From Anseranas semipalmata (taxonomy: Eukaryota; Chordata; Aves; Anseriformes; Anseranatidae): 64,000 bases of DNA. Each line of letters begins with the position of its first letter. Position 1 is the first letter of the stretch. The translations under genes and the position numbers were made by a program. The notes under the pieces were generated by a model. It was not told the DNA's origin and did not search any database. It worked only from the letters and a program-made list of their open reading frames with translations. The stretch lies in assembly GCA_013399115.1 (NCBI GenBank), contig VXAA01007212.1, forward strand, positions 755,600-819,599. Reading direction: 5' to 3'. Positions 1-12,120 of this stretch are shown piece after piece.

Positions 1-599
1 TTTTTATTTCTTTAAGCCACAGGTAAGTTGAGCGTTGGCCATTAACCCTGAAATAATACTAAACAAAGGTCAATCCTGAACAGACAAGAAAATTGTAGAC
101 AGACTACAAGGACAGAAATTTTACACATTCCTTCTATATAAATAAAGAAGTGAACTTAACCCACCACTAAAGCTTTGCTTTGTGATGCACGTTTGCTGGG
201 GTAAAAAAGTGGTAATGGGTGCGCATATACACTCACCCACACACCATAATATTGAAGGCAAAGAAAATCAATGTTTTTCTACATTTTTGGAAAAACAACA
301 ACAAAAAAGGTTGTAATTTGAAGTTTAGGGGATCTGCTTTCAAGGTTTATCTATCTATGAGGGGCTTGGGTCCCAAAGAGACGTTAGGATCGATGGGGAT
401 GCTCCCTGCTCCCCACACCTCCGCCCTCCCAAATCAGGAAGACGGAACCGTGCAGGGGACAGCTGCTGCTGTAGGAGAGGGGATGCACCACCCGCCGCAG
501 ACCCCTGCCCTTGCTGCCTTCCTGCCAGGCCTCGCTCTCCCCTCCTCATCCTTGACTGCAGCCATCTTCCTGCACAGCAAACAGAGCTGTTCCTCTTCT
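1..599. other. Noncoding; GC rises towards the right
   Basis: AT-rich to about 350, then GC-rich sequence leading into the CpG-island-like patch. Open frames at 219-605 (plus) and 355-630 (minus) give unrecognisable, Pro/Ala/Ser-rich proteins and are not called. Confidence 0.5.
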
Positions 600-1045
600 C
601 CCTAGCCAAAAGTGCTCCTTGCGCAGACACCTGGAAGGGCTCCTGGAGGTCACATCAGGGCGCAGAAGCCCTTGCCAAAGCCAGGCTCGCTCTCCTCCCA
701 CGTGCTATGCTCCCCAGAAGCTGAGAGGAGGCTGTGGGGACGCTGCTCCACCACGTGCAACGCTACCAGCGCGCCTCTGCTCCAGCCCGGATGGCGCTCC
801 TCTGTGGGATTATTGTTTCCGTCCTGCATTTCTTATTTCATTAAGGGGAGTTATCAATCAGGAGACCCAAGAGTGGGGGGATTTCGGCGATCCCAGCGTT
901 ACCACAGTAACGGACGGGAGCCGGAGCCCTGCTCGGTGTCGGCGTGCTTGCTCCTTGCTCGAGCTGGGGGATGGCTTGCATGCAGTGCCGCCCGTGACCA
1001 GGCTCCAGACAGTATGCAGCGTGCTCGGCTCAGCGGGAAATGAAA
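600..1045. promoter_or_regulatory. CpG-island-like patch
   Basis: By hand count, about 27 CpG dinucleotides lie in roughly 445 bp with GC near 58 percent. That gives an observed/expected ratio near 0.7, well above the rest of the window. It contains two CACGTG/CACGTGC-type words (cacgtgc near 700 and 752). Two plus-strand reading frames stay open across it (612-1043 and 619-1083), but this is expected in GC-rich DNA and neither protein is recognisable. It could be an orphan or alternative promoter, an enhancer or an unrecognised exon. Confidence 0.4.
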
Positions 1046-2362
1046 AGGATATAGGCTCTTTTGTCAGCTTGCCTTGCTCTTAATAACGTTTAAATATCTG
1101 AAGGTCACTAAATTACAGAGCGCAGAAATTTGGCACAAAGGCCCTTCTCTAAGATTACCTAGGTTTGCTGAAGGAAGACAACAAAAGAGAATAAACCGAA
1201 CTGAGCAAAAACAACCTCCGCTGCTAAGATGTTATTCTTCTCATTAAGCCTATACACCGAGCCTATAGAGAAGGCAGCATTTCCTGTCTCTTGCTGACAG
1301 TTCAGTATTAGGGCACAAAGGCAGGTCACTGTCCTTGGTGATATGGTAAACAAAGATAAGAGCTGAAAGCCACAGAGCATTTTTTTTTAACCCTGGATAA
1401 TTCTCTCAGAATAAATTCCATTGTGGAGAGATTTATTGTTTACTTAGCACTCCTCAAAAGAGCTCCTCAGGAATGCGATCTCCTTCCCATGCGCTGGACG
1501 CGAAGCACACATTTCAGCTGAAAGCCCTGGCCAGACCTGCTCTGGGCATCTGTTACTTATCCCTGCCGTCACGCGTACATAACCTAAGCGAACCTGCTGG
1601 AAAAATGTGGCCCCAAACGTTCGCCCAGATCTGCTTGTTCTCCTGGGCTAGGAACTTAAACAGATGTCTTCCACGGGCAGCCATGCTCATGAAAGTGCTT
1701 TGCCAAAATACCAACAAAAAAAGCATTGCTGTTCTGCTCACAAAATGCCTGCAGCAGAGCAGCACAAGAGTGAAAAACCTTGGTGTATTTTCTGAGGCTC
1801 AGAGTAGAAGAAGGATCAGTCTTCCCTCTATGGGCCCCACATAAAATTCCCAATTTCCTTCCCCTCACAGCTATTCTCCCCAAATATACACACACACCAA
1901 CCCAGTATTGGGGGAAGCATGGAAGGAAGATGTCACTGCCAACAGCAGAGACTGCCTTGTGTTCCCCATGTAATGGCTCAACAGCTTAAAGTAAAGCAAG
2001 AGTTTAAGCTTTTGCTGTTTTGGGGCCTACAATGTCAGTTGAGAACTTGGGACCTGTGGGTGCTGCCACAGAAGCAGCCACTTAATCCTGCCATGTCTCC
2101 CCTTCCCACTTGGGAAACAGTGATAAAACTTCTCCAGCACACTGCCTGGGACCTCTCTGAAATGTGTGCTTGGTAGACTTCTCCTAGTAGCTGCAGACAA
2201 CCAACCGGATGAGATTTAGGCAAACTGCCTTCCAGAAGAGCACAGAGTCAGGATCAGAGGAACAGCAAAGGATTTCTCTTGGTTTTGTGCTGTACATTTG
2301 ACCTTCTATACATTTTCATGGGGCTTCTGGACTTCAACAGAGACAGGAATCCCTTTTCAGGA

Positions 2363-2399
2363 TTGCAACAAGGTTTGTTGCAAACAAGGTTTGTTGCAA
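2363..2399. repeat. Tandem 16-bp duplication inside a palindrome
   Basis: acaaggtttgttgcaa occurs twice head-to-tail (2368-2383 and 2384-2399). The left part also forms an inverted repeat, ttgcaacaa-ggt-ttgttgcaa (2363-2383). Probably a replication-slippage event. Confidence 0.95.
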
Positions 2400-5235
2400 T
2401 GCAGTTTTTAAGAACGTGCTTATTGGGGACATCCTAGGGCTAGCAGAGATGGATTACTTATGGCCTTGGGCTGCACTATAAAGTGGATTGTGAGTTTAAA
2501 AGGTTTCCGTTTCATTTTCTAAAAGACCTATAAGCTTAGCTATTGCTAAAGGTTCCAGCAGTGTTCTCGAGGATAGCTTCTGTAACCTGATCTCATCTCC
2601 ACAGCCTGCATCACTCTTCAATCAGACTAGCTCCTCTCTATTTCTCTGAGCAATTAAGAACTCTCTTCAGCTCTCACAGCACTGCAACACCCATATGACA
2701 TACATGTTCATCTTCCTCTTACATGTTTTCAGATCGCTGCTACTTCTGTTCACTTGGTGCCAATTGCTCTATCGATTGCACCCGGCACGTACTTCGTCTT
2801 TTTCAGTTGTTCTCATAAACTCTCTTTGGCAGGTCTCTTGCCAGATAATCTGGAAACCCAAAAACAGAAGCGAGTTCTGCTATCTGTTCCAAAGAAAGTT
2901 TTTTCCAGGACCACTCAAAGACGCCAAAATCATGCAGGAATCATTTAGAAAGGTCAGTACACCCTATACTACTGTGCCATCCATCTCCTGATATTCAGGT
3001 CAATCAGGGTTTATCAATATAAGTGACGCTTCTTGTTGCAGATTTTATCGCATTGAGACTGGCCAGCCCACAAACAGAAGCTGAGTGGTTGCAGAGTCCT
3101 GAAGAGAGCAGCAATAAAGTTAAGCTTTTCCCCTGCGTAGTGCACCCATGGAATAGGAGAGGTATACCTGCCTGTGGTCATCACCCCCAAAACATACAGG
3201 GTCTCCTAACCCTCATTTCATGTGCTTCATAGCAAACCAAGGCCATGCACCCACACACCTATATCCTATGCTATTTGTATAGCACATAGCACAGTTATAT
3301 TGACGTGTTACTTGATATATGTTAGAGCACTAGGTATTGATATGTTAAAATGGTGCTTGGGCTGAATCTTGCTTTCAGAAGTGCAGGTAAATTCAAGCAT
3401 AGTCTATTCAAAAGGTCAGATGGCATAAGATGGCATAATAGTTCAGGAGAAGCCATGTCAGTACAAGTGTGCTTTAACCAACTCCTTTCACTGAACCCAT
3501 TTATCCCAATCCCATGAGCAAAAGAAACAATTTTACAAAGACATTTTTGCTAGGGAACTGCATCTATGCTATAACACGTCTCACTGTAGATATGCAATAA
3601 TTAAAGCTCATAAATGAGTTTTGGTGGAACAACCACACTGCATATGTGACCTGTGTAAATGTGAGGACCCTAAAGATAGCAACCAACGTCCCATCCAGAT
3701 ACATATATGGAACGCACACTACACAAACTCATGCTCTAGGTAGTAGCCTTAGCAGGTCCCACGGGGTATTGCTCCGCCAAAGTTTATTAGTTCACGTGGA
3801 TCAACACTGAAACACATGCCCATGCTTTGTCTGAAATTTCTCAAGGGGGACTTTATTTTAAAAAGAAACAAAACTATAGTCTTCAGTGCAACCTCTAAAA
3901 AAACCCACAGTGAACGGACTGACAGATTCTTCAACTTATGTGACTCAGTAGTTTATCTATACATAGGAGAAAAAAGGCATCAGCCCCCTTTTAAACAATG
4001 ACTACAGAAAGGAGCTGTAGAGCACATCCCCTGATGATAGACTTGTTTAATTTTGCTAATAGACTGTTTTTGAATTTGTATAATTATATCAGATGAGAAA
4101 CCTTCATAATTAAAATGAAATTAAAGTCTAATGTAAAGGCTTTATATCAAACTAAAGATGCTTGTACAGGAAAAAAGGAAGTTATGCTGAGAGAAGCAGT
4201 TTTATACTGGTATACTTCCACGTAAGCAAGGAAGTTGCATGGCATTAACTGCTTTGGTTTCTAAATTAATATAGCTATCAGCTATAGCTACATGATGTGT
4301 ATAGATGTATATGGCTTTATACACGTGTATACCCACCCACATCCTGTTCTCCCTTCAGTGCTGTACACAGAAATTTACAGTTCTTTTCTGTAAGAGCAGC
4401 CATTTGAGTAATCTGTAATACAGAAAGGGCAACTGCAATTCATATACATTATTTTGCAACAAAGATCTAATTTAAAAACAAGACTCAAAAAAGGATAGAT
4501 TAATAAAGCACCCATCCCCACAGTGTTGACTAAAGTTTTCAATCAAAAGACACTTTATGAATAAGCAACAGAGTCCTACATTAAGACACACACTCTCACA
4601 AGCACGCATGCACACACAAAGGAGAGACTAACAGTTATTTATATTTCCTACTCTGAGAGACAGGAAACCTCCCTTTGCATCTGCTTTTTTCTCACTAAGA
4701 AGAATAATTTTAATTACAGTCACTTGGCAGGAAGCCAATTTTGATTTTTTTTAATGACATCTGTCTAAGCATTTTTAAACTTCCTGCTCAATGTAACTTC
4801 CTTCATTTTATAGACCAACACCCAGTTACAGAAAAAAAGAAAAGGGAGTAGCAAATCATTTATTCATTTTTCATGTTAACTGTTATCAGGCATATCAAAT
4901 GGTTCATTGTTCTGAGAACTGATGGTACAGAAAGCAGATTTACGGGGGAATTTAGGACTTGAGCAGTCTGGGAAAGGAAAAAAAAAATACATGCATGGGA
5001 AAAAAAACATTTGTAACTTAACCCTAAAACAACTCAAGAGTTTTTGTTCCACAGATTGATTTTCCTAGATTCAACTAGGCTTTTTTTCAGAAAAAATAAA
5101 AAAATAAAAAAAAAATAGCAGGTTGAGAATAGGGCAAAAGTCAGGGCAACATACTTAAAAACAAGAATATAAGAAGTCAGAGACAGTGGAGCCAGCCCAG
5201 CCGCCACCTACGCCAGCTTAATTCTGGACAAGTTT

Positions 5236-5276
5236 CTGCTGAATCAGTGAAGTTACTCTGGGCTTACTCAGTGCCG
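5236..5276. repeat. Possible old amniote interspersed repeat
   Basis: The words gaagttactctgggcttac and tcagtg resemble a widespread, old, partly palindromic amniote repeat built around 'gttacactggtgtaaat'. The match is short and could be chance. Confidence 0.25.
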
Positions 5277-8200
5277 CAGAGGTAGCCTCTGGACTCCAAG
5301 TCCACACCCCAAGCCAGCACAGCCCCCGCTTCAGCCAGGTAACTGGGGCAGGAACGAGGAACCCCAGAGCTCCTCTACCAAAACCAACCACAGAAATAGC
5401 AAAAACTCAAATTTCAGATGCTAACGCTTACGGCTGCCTTCCCTCCTCTTCCCTTCAGTCTGCCTGCAGTTGTGGCTTACAGGGCCGTCTCCTACAGCTT
5501 GCTGCTTCCCTCCTGTATGAGGAGCTCGGCGAGCTCAGAGGTGAAAAAGAGGAGGCAAAAACACTGCTAGAGAAGGAAAGCTGAATTATGCAGGAAGGAG
5601 CAAACAGGAGGAAAAACGGGTGAGTAGAGTACGAAGTGGGCACTGTGGGGTGGAGAGAAGCAAGGACAGAAGCAATGGTGAGATACCCTGTTAGCAGTAC
5701 AACCCTTCAGGTTCCTCGGCCTTTTGCTGGGATTCACTGCGGTGCCACAAGGCTGGAGAGGCAGGAGACACGGGAAGGCAGGGGCCAGGCTGTGCAGGGG
5801 AGCAGCAAGCTGGAGAGCCAGCCAGCGGCGTGGAGGAGCACGTTTTATGGGTCCTTCTCGCCACTCATTGCCTGCTCTGTTGGAGCTCAAACCACAGGCG
5901 TGTACCCACACCTGGCTAACAACAGTCCCAGAGGGATGGGATTTATAGCATGCATCAGACGCACAGCCGGTATTAGCCGTAAGAAAATCTGCCTTTTGGC
6001 TGGCCCCACTGTTGGGACACAGGTAAGCATAATGAATTGTTAATGTCTTGACACCAAAGCTGCATTTTCATTCTTCGCTCCAGACAACCAAGATTTTATT
6101 CTTTTGACTTGCACTTTTACTCAAGTAGGGTAAATCATCCTTCAGGATAAATGAACAACACAATGCAAACGACCTGGGAAAACTCAGTCTCCCTCCTGCA
6201 TTTTCTGTCTCCATGCAGATCGAACCTACAGCCATCCTGAAAGCTCTGCAATAGTTTCCATGTGATTTTTAATTTCCTGGTTCTGGCTGGAACCAGAAGT
6301 GTGAGTGCTGGAAGCCTCAGGAGGAAAAATTGGTATTGTCAGATTCTGCCCTAATTTTCCAAGATTCAGGAGTTTCAGAGAATATCTCAGCTCTTTAAGT
6401 GTTTGGAGACTTCACTCTCACAAGTGGCTGACTGCCTTCTGACTTGAGTCAACACAGCTGGAAAATGGAGTAAAAAAACCCTGAAAACCTCAGTGAAAAC
6501 CAGATGTTGCCATTGAGCAGAGCTACTGTGTTAATAAAACACTAGCACCCCTGCACTCCCCAAAACAAAACGAAAAATAGATTTCCCAAACTGTTTTATG
6601 CCAGCAAGAACACAGGAGAAAAATATTTTAAGATTTGAAGCAGACTGTGGAGAGGTATGGTTCTGGTGCTGGCACATGGGTTGCTGCACAGTAAGAAAGA
6701 TCTCTATTTTCGGGGAGGACAGGCTGTGTTTGTTATTTGGCAGGAAGTGATCAGGACGAGTGATTGCAACATTATTGCTGGACCCGTGGTCGGCTGGATA
6801 TGAATGATGTGTTATAATACACGGTTTGGTATGGTGGTGCCGAACACAGGAATGTTGCTGACGTGCCCAGGGTCACGTGCCACACAGTTTAAACAGGGTC
6901 TGGAGTTTATGTGCACCCCCAGGGCACACAACGCTCCCCGAACGGTACTTGCATTGTAGCTGTTAAAGAAAACATCTCAGCACTGTCAGCAGCAAGGAAA
7001 AGTTTCTGGGGCAGTTTTGCTTATAAAAAATAGTGGAGTTTCTTTGCATACTCGTATCAAAGATATTTTTTCTACCAACTACATATGCCTCACAGGATGT
7101 AGATGCAGTATGTGATGTGATATATACACAGCTAAGCAGGAATGCAAGCAAGAACTGAAAAGCAACAGTGGTTTGTTTAAACGCCCTGTTTCATCTCATC
7201 CAGCCAACATCCCATTATGAGCCACAGGGGGCCAGCTTTCTGAGGCCACCAAGATGTCAACAGTTGGAGGAAACGTTCACTCAAATGCCCCTGGGGTTTC
7301 TCTGAAAGCAGTCATTGACATGACATCCACAGCCTTCTGCAACAGAAGCAGCAGCGCAGATTTGTTAGCAGGCTACTTGAAGTTGCCACAAACTAGAGAA
7401 AGCTTGTGTCTTTGGAGAAAAAAGCTGCTCTCTCTCCCCTTCCCATCACACACAACATCCCCGGCTTTTCTTCTCCCTCTGCATAGCCCATACAGCATCT
7501 CTGGAGTCGATGAAGAGTGCAGACAAGAACCACACACCACGAGGATGCAGCCCATCTGCCTCGGCCACTGCACGGGCAGGCTAATGCTGGTTTGGTCTGA
7601 ACCAGATGCCACGAGAAAAATGATTTTCGCTCCCTACACGGCTTTGTTGTGATCGAGCCCTGAGATCACTGGCAATAGTGACTGGTGTGGTCCTACCACT
7701 AAGCTACGGTTGAATCACTGGTATGACTTAGACTACTACAAACACCAACATCCTTAATCTGTGGGTGGTTTATGTTTAGCAACGATAGCAAAAGAAAAGC
7801 CAAATTAAAAGCATAAATATGATGAGGTGTTTCAAACACAGAGTGGTACATTATAAATAATGCGCTGAATGCTTCCAATGCTCTGACACTTAAAGAAATA
7901 AAAATATGGCACCTCTCATCTGGTAGTCTCTAGCCATTTTTTTAAAAACAGATGGGGAAGCTGACTCATGAAAAAGGTGAAATATTTTGCATAGGGTCAC
8001 AGATCACAAATTCAGAGCTAGAAAAACCAGAGTTCCTTAAGCTAATTCCCTTGCTTTGTCACCAGATAATATTGGCTACAGTACACATGAGCAATAAATT
8101 AGACTTTAAAAAACTCAAGGGCATTAGCAAATTATAATTAAGCACACGTTCTGCAATGAGATGAATTGTTTTTATAATAAGAGGCAGCAAAAACTAGTGC

Positions 8201-8749
8201 CTATAAATTGTAGGAGAGTATTACTCCTTCTCAGAGACAGCAACAAATACTTTTGCCAGAATTTGACGATACAGATGTGTGTGTACGTGTGTGTGTGTTT
8301 AGAATACAGTAAAAGCAATAACAGCCTGGCCATGCTCACTGCTGTGCACCTTGATGGGGAAGATAAGTGATGCTAGATCCAGAAAACACTTAAGGGCCTG
8401 GTTTAATTCAAAAAATACGCTGTTTTTTACATTAACACTGCTAAACACATGAATTGCGTTTTCATGGAGCACATGATTTAAGCATAAACCCCAAAGAGAC
8501 ACCAGCTGTCTTTGATAACTGCATAAAATACATTGACACTTAGTTATTGTTTCTCTGCAGTGAGATGCTGATTGCAAAATCAGGATGACAAAATCAGCGA
8601 TGACATACTGTATTCAAACTCTGATGCTTGAAATGAGATGCCAGGTTAGGACAACCCCCATAAATAAATGTTTTGATGTTAAAGGACACTGAACATCCAA
8701 AGCTCTCATTCGTGTTGGTGGAGACTGCTGGCAGCTAGTCTCCCTAATG

Positions 8750-8815
8750 AACTCAGGCACTTACTTAGGTGCTTAAATATAGAGTTAGGGGCCTGACCTT
8801 AGGCACCTGTATCTG
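8750..8815. repeat. Possible old repeat with inverted 'aggtgc/gcacct' words
   Basis: The segment has caggcacttacttaggtgct and, after a spacer, gaccttaggcacctg. The aggtgc and gcacct words form a short inverted pair. It resembles the 'taggcacctaa' amniote repeat also suspected near 20.5 kb. Confidence 0.3.
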
Positions 8816-9276
8816 AAAATACCACTGCTACATACTATTTGTGTAGGCTGATGCTGAAATACTACTATGAACTTTCCTTAATGACATGAAAAAGTAGGAG
8901 ATATAATAAAGTTGTAATAATATGGTCTCTTCCCTAATGCCCTTCAGCTGAGAATCTCAAACATCCATTAACAGCAATATAAGCATGCTCCATTCACCAC
9001 ATTAAAAGGCTGTGGTCTTAGAGCAAGTCAGAAGTTAAGAAAGTCAGAAACAAGGAGTTCAAGTTCCCTTCTTCCACAGCATCCATTCTCCAGGCAAGAA
9101 ACCAACCTTTCTCTCTCTGTTCAGAGGAGGACAAACAGCACGTCTCTCTCACCTTGTTTCCTATGGTCCTTTTGAGAAGCCCAACATCATGGATAGAGAA
9201 TGTTACACCATAGGGCAGGTCTGAGTGCACGTCAAAGTTGAATCGAAAGGGAACAATATTATCAGGATAGAGTTTA

Positions 9277-9308
9277 CAAAAACAAACAAACAAACAAACA
9301 AAACAAAC
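9277..9308. repeat. (AAAC)n microsatellite
   Basis: Repeated caaa units (caaacaaacaaacaaac) with one interruption. The minus-strand frame over it yields a Cys/Val/Phe-rich artefact. Confidence 0.95.
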
Positions 9309-11370
9309 CATACTGTTAAAGAAACAAATGTACCACTCACTGTGTTCGTTACTGATTTGCTCTCCCTCAACCAGCCAGAGCTACCACCTTCCCCTGGCAG
9401 CAGGGCTGGTCAAACATATGTTTCTGCAGATGATCCAAGTGCCAGCTGGCACAGGGTAAGAGGGGCAGTCATGCACGAAAAGGTTGGCCCACATCTTCTG
9501 ACTCTGAAGATCCTGTTATCTGTGCCACCCACTCAAGCTCTAACATCCTACAACTAAGCCGTGGCACGGTGGGTCTGTTTTTGACTTGCCACTCCACCAT
9601 GCAGCCATCTCTCTTCCTTAGGATTTAACTGTTTAGTTTCTAGCACAGAGCAGCTATTAGGACAAGCCTGTTACAGGTTCACTCACAGTACTGTTGATTA
9701 AGCAGTTAAACTACGTGCTGCTGTATCAATCTAATAAACAAAGCCCTTCTTGTTTGTTGATATACCAACAGTACCAAAGTGACACACATCAGGTAGAGAA
9801 CAGAGCTAAGTGATGTCTCAGTGATCATTACCTTTACAGCTACATGATTTTAACATACTCTAGAAGCCCAAGATGCAGGGTTTTACTCCCCTTGAAATCT
9901 TACCCTCTTCTGCTTGGAGCTGTACAACAGGAGTTTGACTGCCAGGAGCCAACAGACAAAAGATCCAGGTTGTTGCCTCCTACTGGGAGGAAGGGCTAGG
10001 TGCAATGGGCTTCCTGTCTGAGGTCATCGAGTCTGTCCTAGGTCAACCTGGGGATAGAGGCAGCCCTACCAGGCAGCCTTACCCCATTGGAAACCACCTG
10101 GGCTCCTTCCGTGGGAGCTTTAGCTCTGACTGGTTCATGGGGTGAGAAAGTAGACCTGTGAGTTTAATTCAGCCCGTGGACTGACAGAGGATCTCAGTGG
10201 GTACAAACACGATGCTGGAACCATCAGCAACATGCCCTTTGCACCCAGGGGTCAGGAGGAACACCTGCCAGGACAGCAACACAGGCTGCAGAAAGTGCTA
10301 AGCCCTTATTAACAGAGTGATGAATACCATGTCATCTAGGAGACTGACAGCATGACAAACACAAAAAGCTATTTTCTCACACCCCTGTTTTTGCCAGTAT
10401 TTACGTCGCTGCTGAACAGGCCCTCTCCCTCTGGTAAAAATGGAGAATTTTGAACTCCACAGCCCCTGCAGGTGTCCTCAAGCAGCACAGGGAGTGGGCT
10501 GCAAACTGGTCCCCAGAGACTCTTTGGGAGCACAGGGCTACCCTGCACGGCATCTGACTGCCTGCATTAAAACTGGGCCATTTGGGGTTACGGGGATTTG
10601 GGGTGGAAAAGGGTTAGCCCTTCCTTTTTCCCTCCCCTCCTTTCTGCTCCCCCAGCCTCCTCCAGGACTGCCGATTAACAATACACACACACGGCCCAGT
10701 GACTGAAACCGCTGCAGCACAAAGATTGAATGAGACAGGGAAAAACTGCTTTTGCAAATTCAAATACCCGTCTTTCAATAACATAAACAGCTTGCCGTGC
10801 TGAAGCAGCAAAGCCCCGCACTGACTGGAATGTCTACTTCATTTCACAGAGGAATTAAAAGATCACCGGCACCAGCCTTTGAACAGACGACCGCCTTCGC
10901 GCCTGGTACGGAGGGTACCAAGCAGCTGGCACTGCTCTGGCCCCCACGGCGGCCCAGGGGCTCAGACTAAGGCAACAACCACTTGCCCTGAAAGCCTGGC
11001 TCACCTTGGCAGGGCAAATTAGCCCTGGCCATTTCCAAGTTCGCAAAGGCAAGCATATGGCAACATGAGTGTGAACGTAGCACATCGCAAAAACTTACCA
11101 GGTCCTTTGCAAGGCAATGGGCGTTAATTACTTTTTTTCCTGTTTTCCAGTGTATTACAACAAAATATTCTCATCCTGTATGCACTGCTATGATAATGAA
11201 TAACTTATACTGGTTTTGTTTTGTACAATATAATCTCCCGAACCTCCATCATGTTATCTGTGCATGCACACAGATGCAGCACCCACGACAAAAATTTCTG
11301 GTAAAATCTCCACTAGTTAAAAAATGGTAGCACCTCCTCTGCTCCCACATGAAACAGAGAAATGTCATAC

Positions 11371-11490
11371 AGAATCACAGAATGGGTTGGGTTGGAAGGG
11401 ACCTTAAAGAGCATCTAATTCCACCCCCCTTGCCATGGGCAGGGACACCTTCCACTAGACCAGGTTGCCCAGGGCCCCATCCAACCTGGG
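11371..11490 (-). mobile_element. CR1 LINE fragment, 3' end
   Basis: The plus strand begins agaatcacagaatgggttgg and continues with ggaagggaccttaaagagc and ttgcccagggccccatcc. This is the reverse complement of the 3' end of avian CR1, whose terminus is an ATTCTRTG-type short repeat. The copy is about 120 bp, strongly 5'-truncated and little diverged by eye, so it is relatively young. It is inserted just left of an AT-rich enhancer-like block. Confidence 0.9.
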
Positions 11491-11494
11491 GGTT

Positions 11495-12120
11495 GGATCT
11501 GCCAGCTGAGCTTTATTCCAGTTGTTAAAAAAAGTTATTAATACTCTAGGCTGCATAAATAGCTACATATTATTTTTAAATGTCTGTAATTATCAGTGTG
11601 CTAAGTATTAGTTTGCTTCTTTAGACTTTTCTAAATAGGCTTAACTACGACACAGGCAGTATTTATTTCTCATTTTATCCCAGCTATTTCAATTGAAAAA
11701 GGTGGCTACAAAAAGGTTGACTTATCTGCAACACCACAGTATCTGTCAATATGTCACTGTGATTTAATATGGAGGTTATAGGGCATATATATTTTATTAT
11801 GCTCCGGCCATTTCATGACACTTGCAATTACAGAATTAATAGTGTTGATGTTAGGAATTAGAAATAAACAATAGTTCATTTAATGATTGATATTTTCTGA
11901 AAACAAGATTATCTTTAATGTAATTGAATAATTAGTTATTGACAAAGGGCTCATGATTAATTACAATTTACCTGCCTTAGCAGAATTTTAAAAATGCAGT
12001 ATTAATTATGTTCAATGACAATGATGAAATAAATACAGAGAAATTGTAACTGTTAAATTTCACAATTTCAACGTTGTGATTATTAAAAGTAGTTAAAAGA
12101 TCTGCAAAACCTTCCTATCA
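11495..12120. promoter_or_regulatory. Candidate conserved noncoding element, TAATTA-rich
   Basis: A non-repetitive AT-rich block has four TAATTA homeodomain-type cores, at 11587-11592, 11929-11934, 11958-11963 and 12003-12008. It also has ATTA/ATTAA words and a gacaaaggg SOX/TCF-like word at 11941-11949. Such composition, with no coding frame or recognisable transposon, is typical of deeply conserved vertebrate enhancers. Conservation itself cannot be tested here. Confidence 0.35.

Larger units (their letters stand above)
1046..11370. other. Noncoding, presumed intron or intergenic
   Basis: No recognisable exon, RNA gene or well-supported transposon. It contains the 16-bp tandem duplication at 2.4 kb, the possible old repeats at 5.25 and 8.75 kb and the AAAC microsatellite at 9.28 kb. 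A GC-richer open stretch on the plus strand (5636-6022) ends at a good donor-like CAG/GTAAGC, but its translation is unrecognised. A further small GC-rich, CpG-containing stretch is at 10860-10990. Confidence 0.5.
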
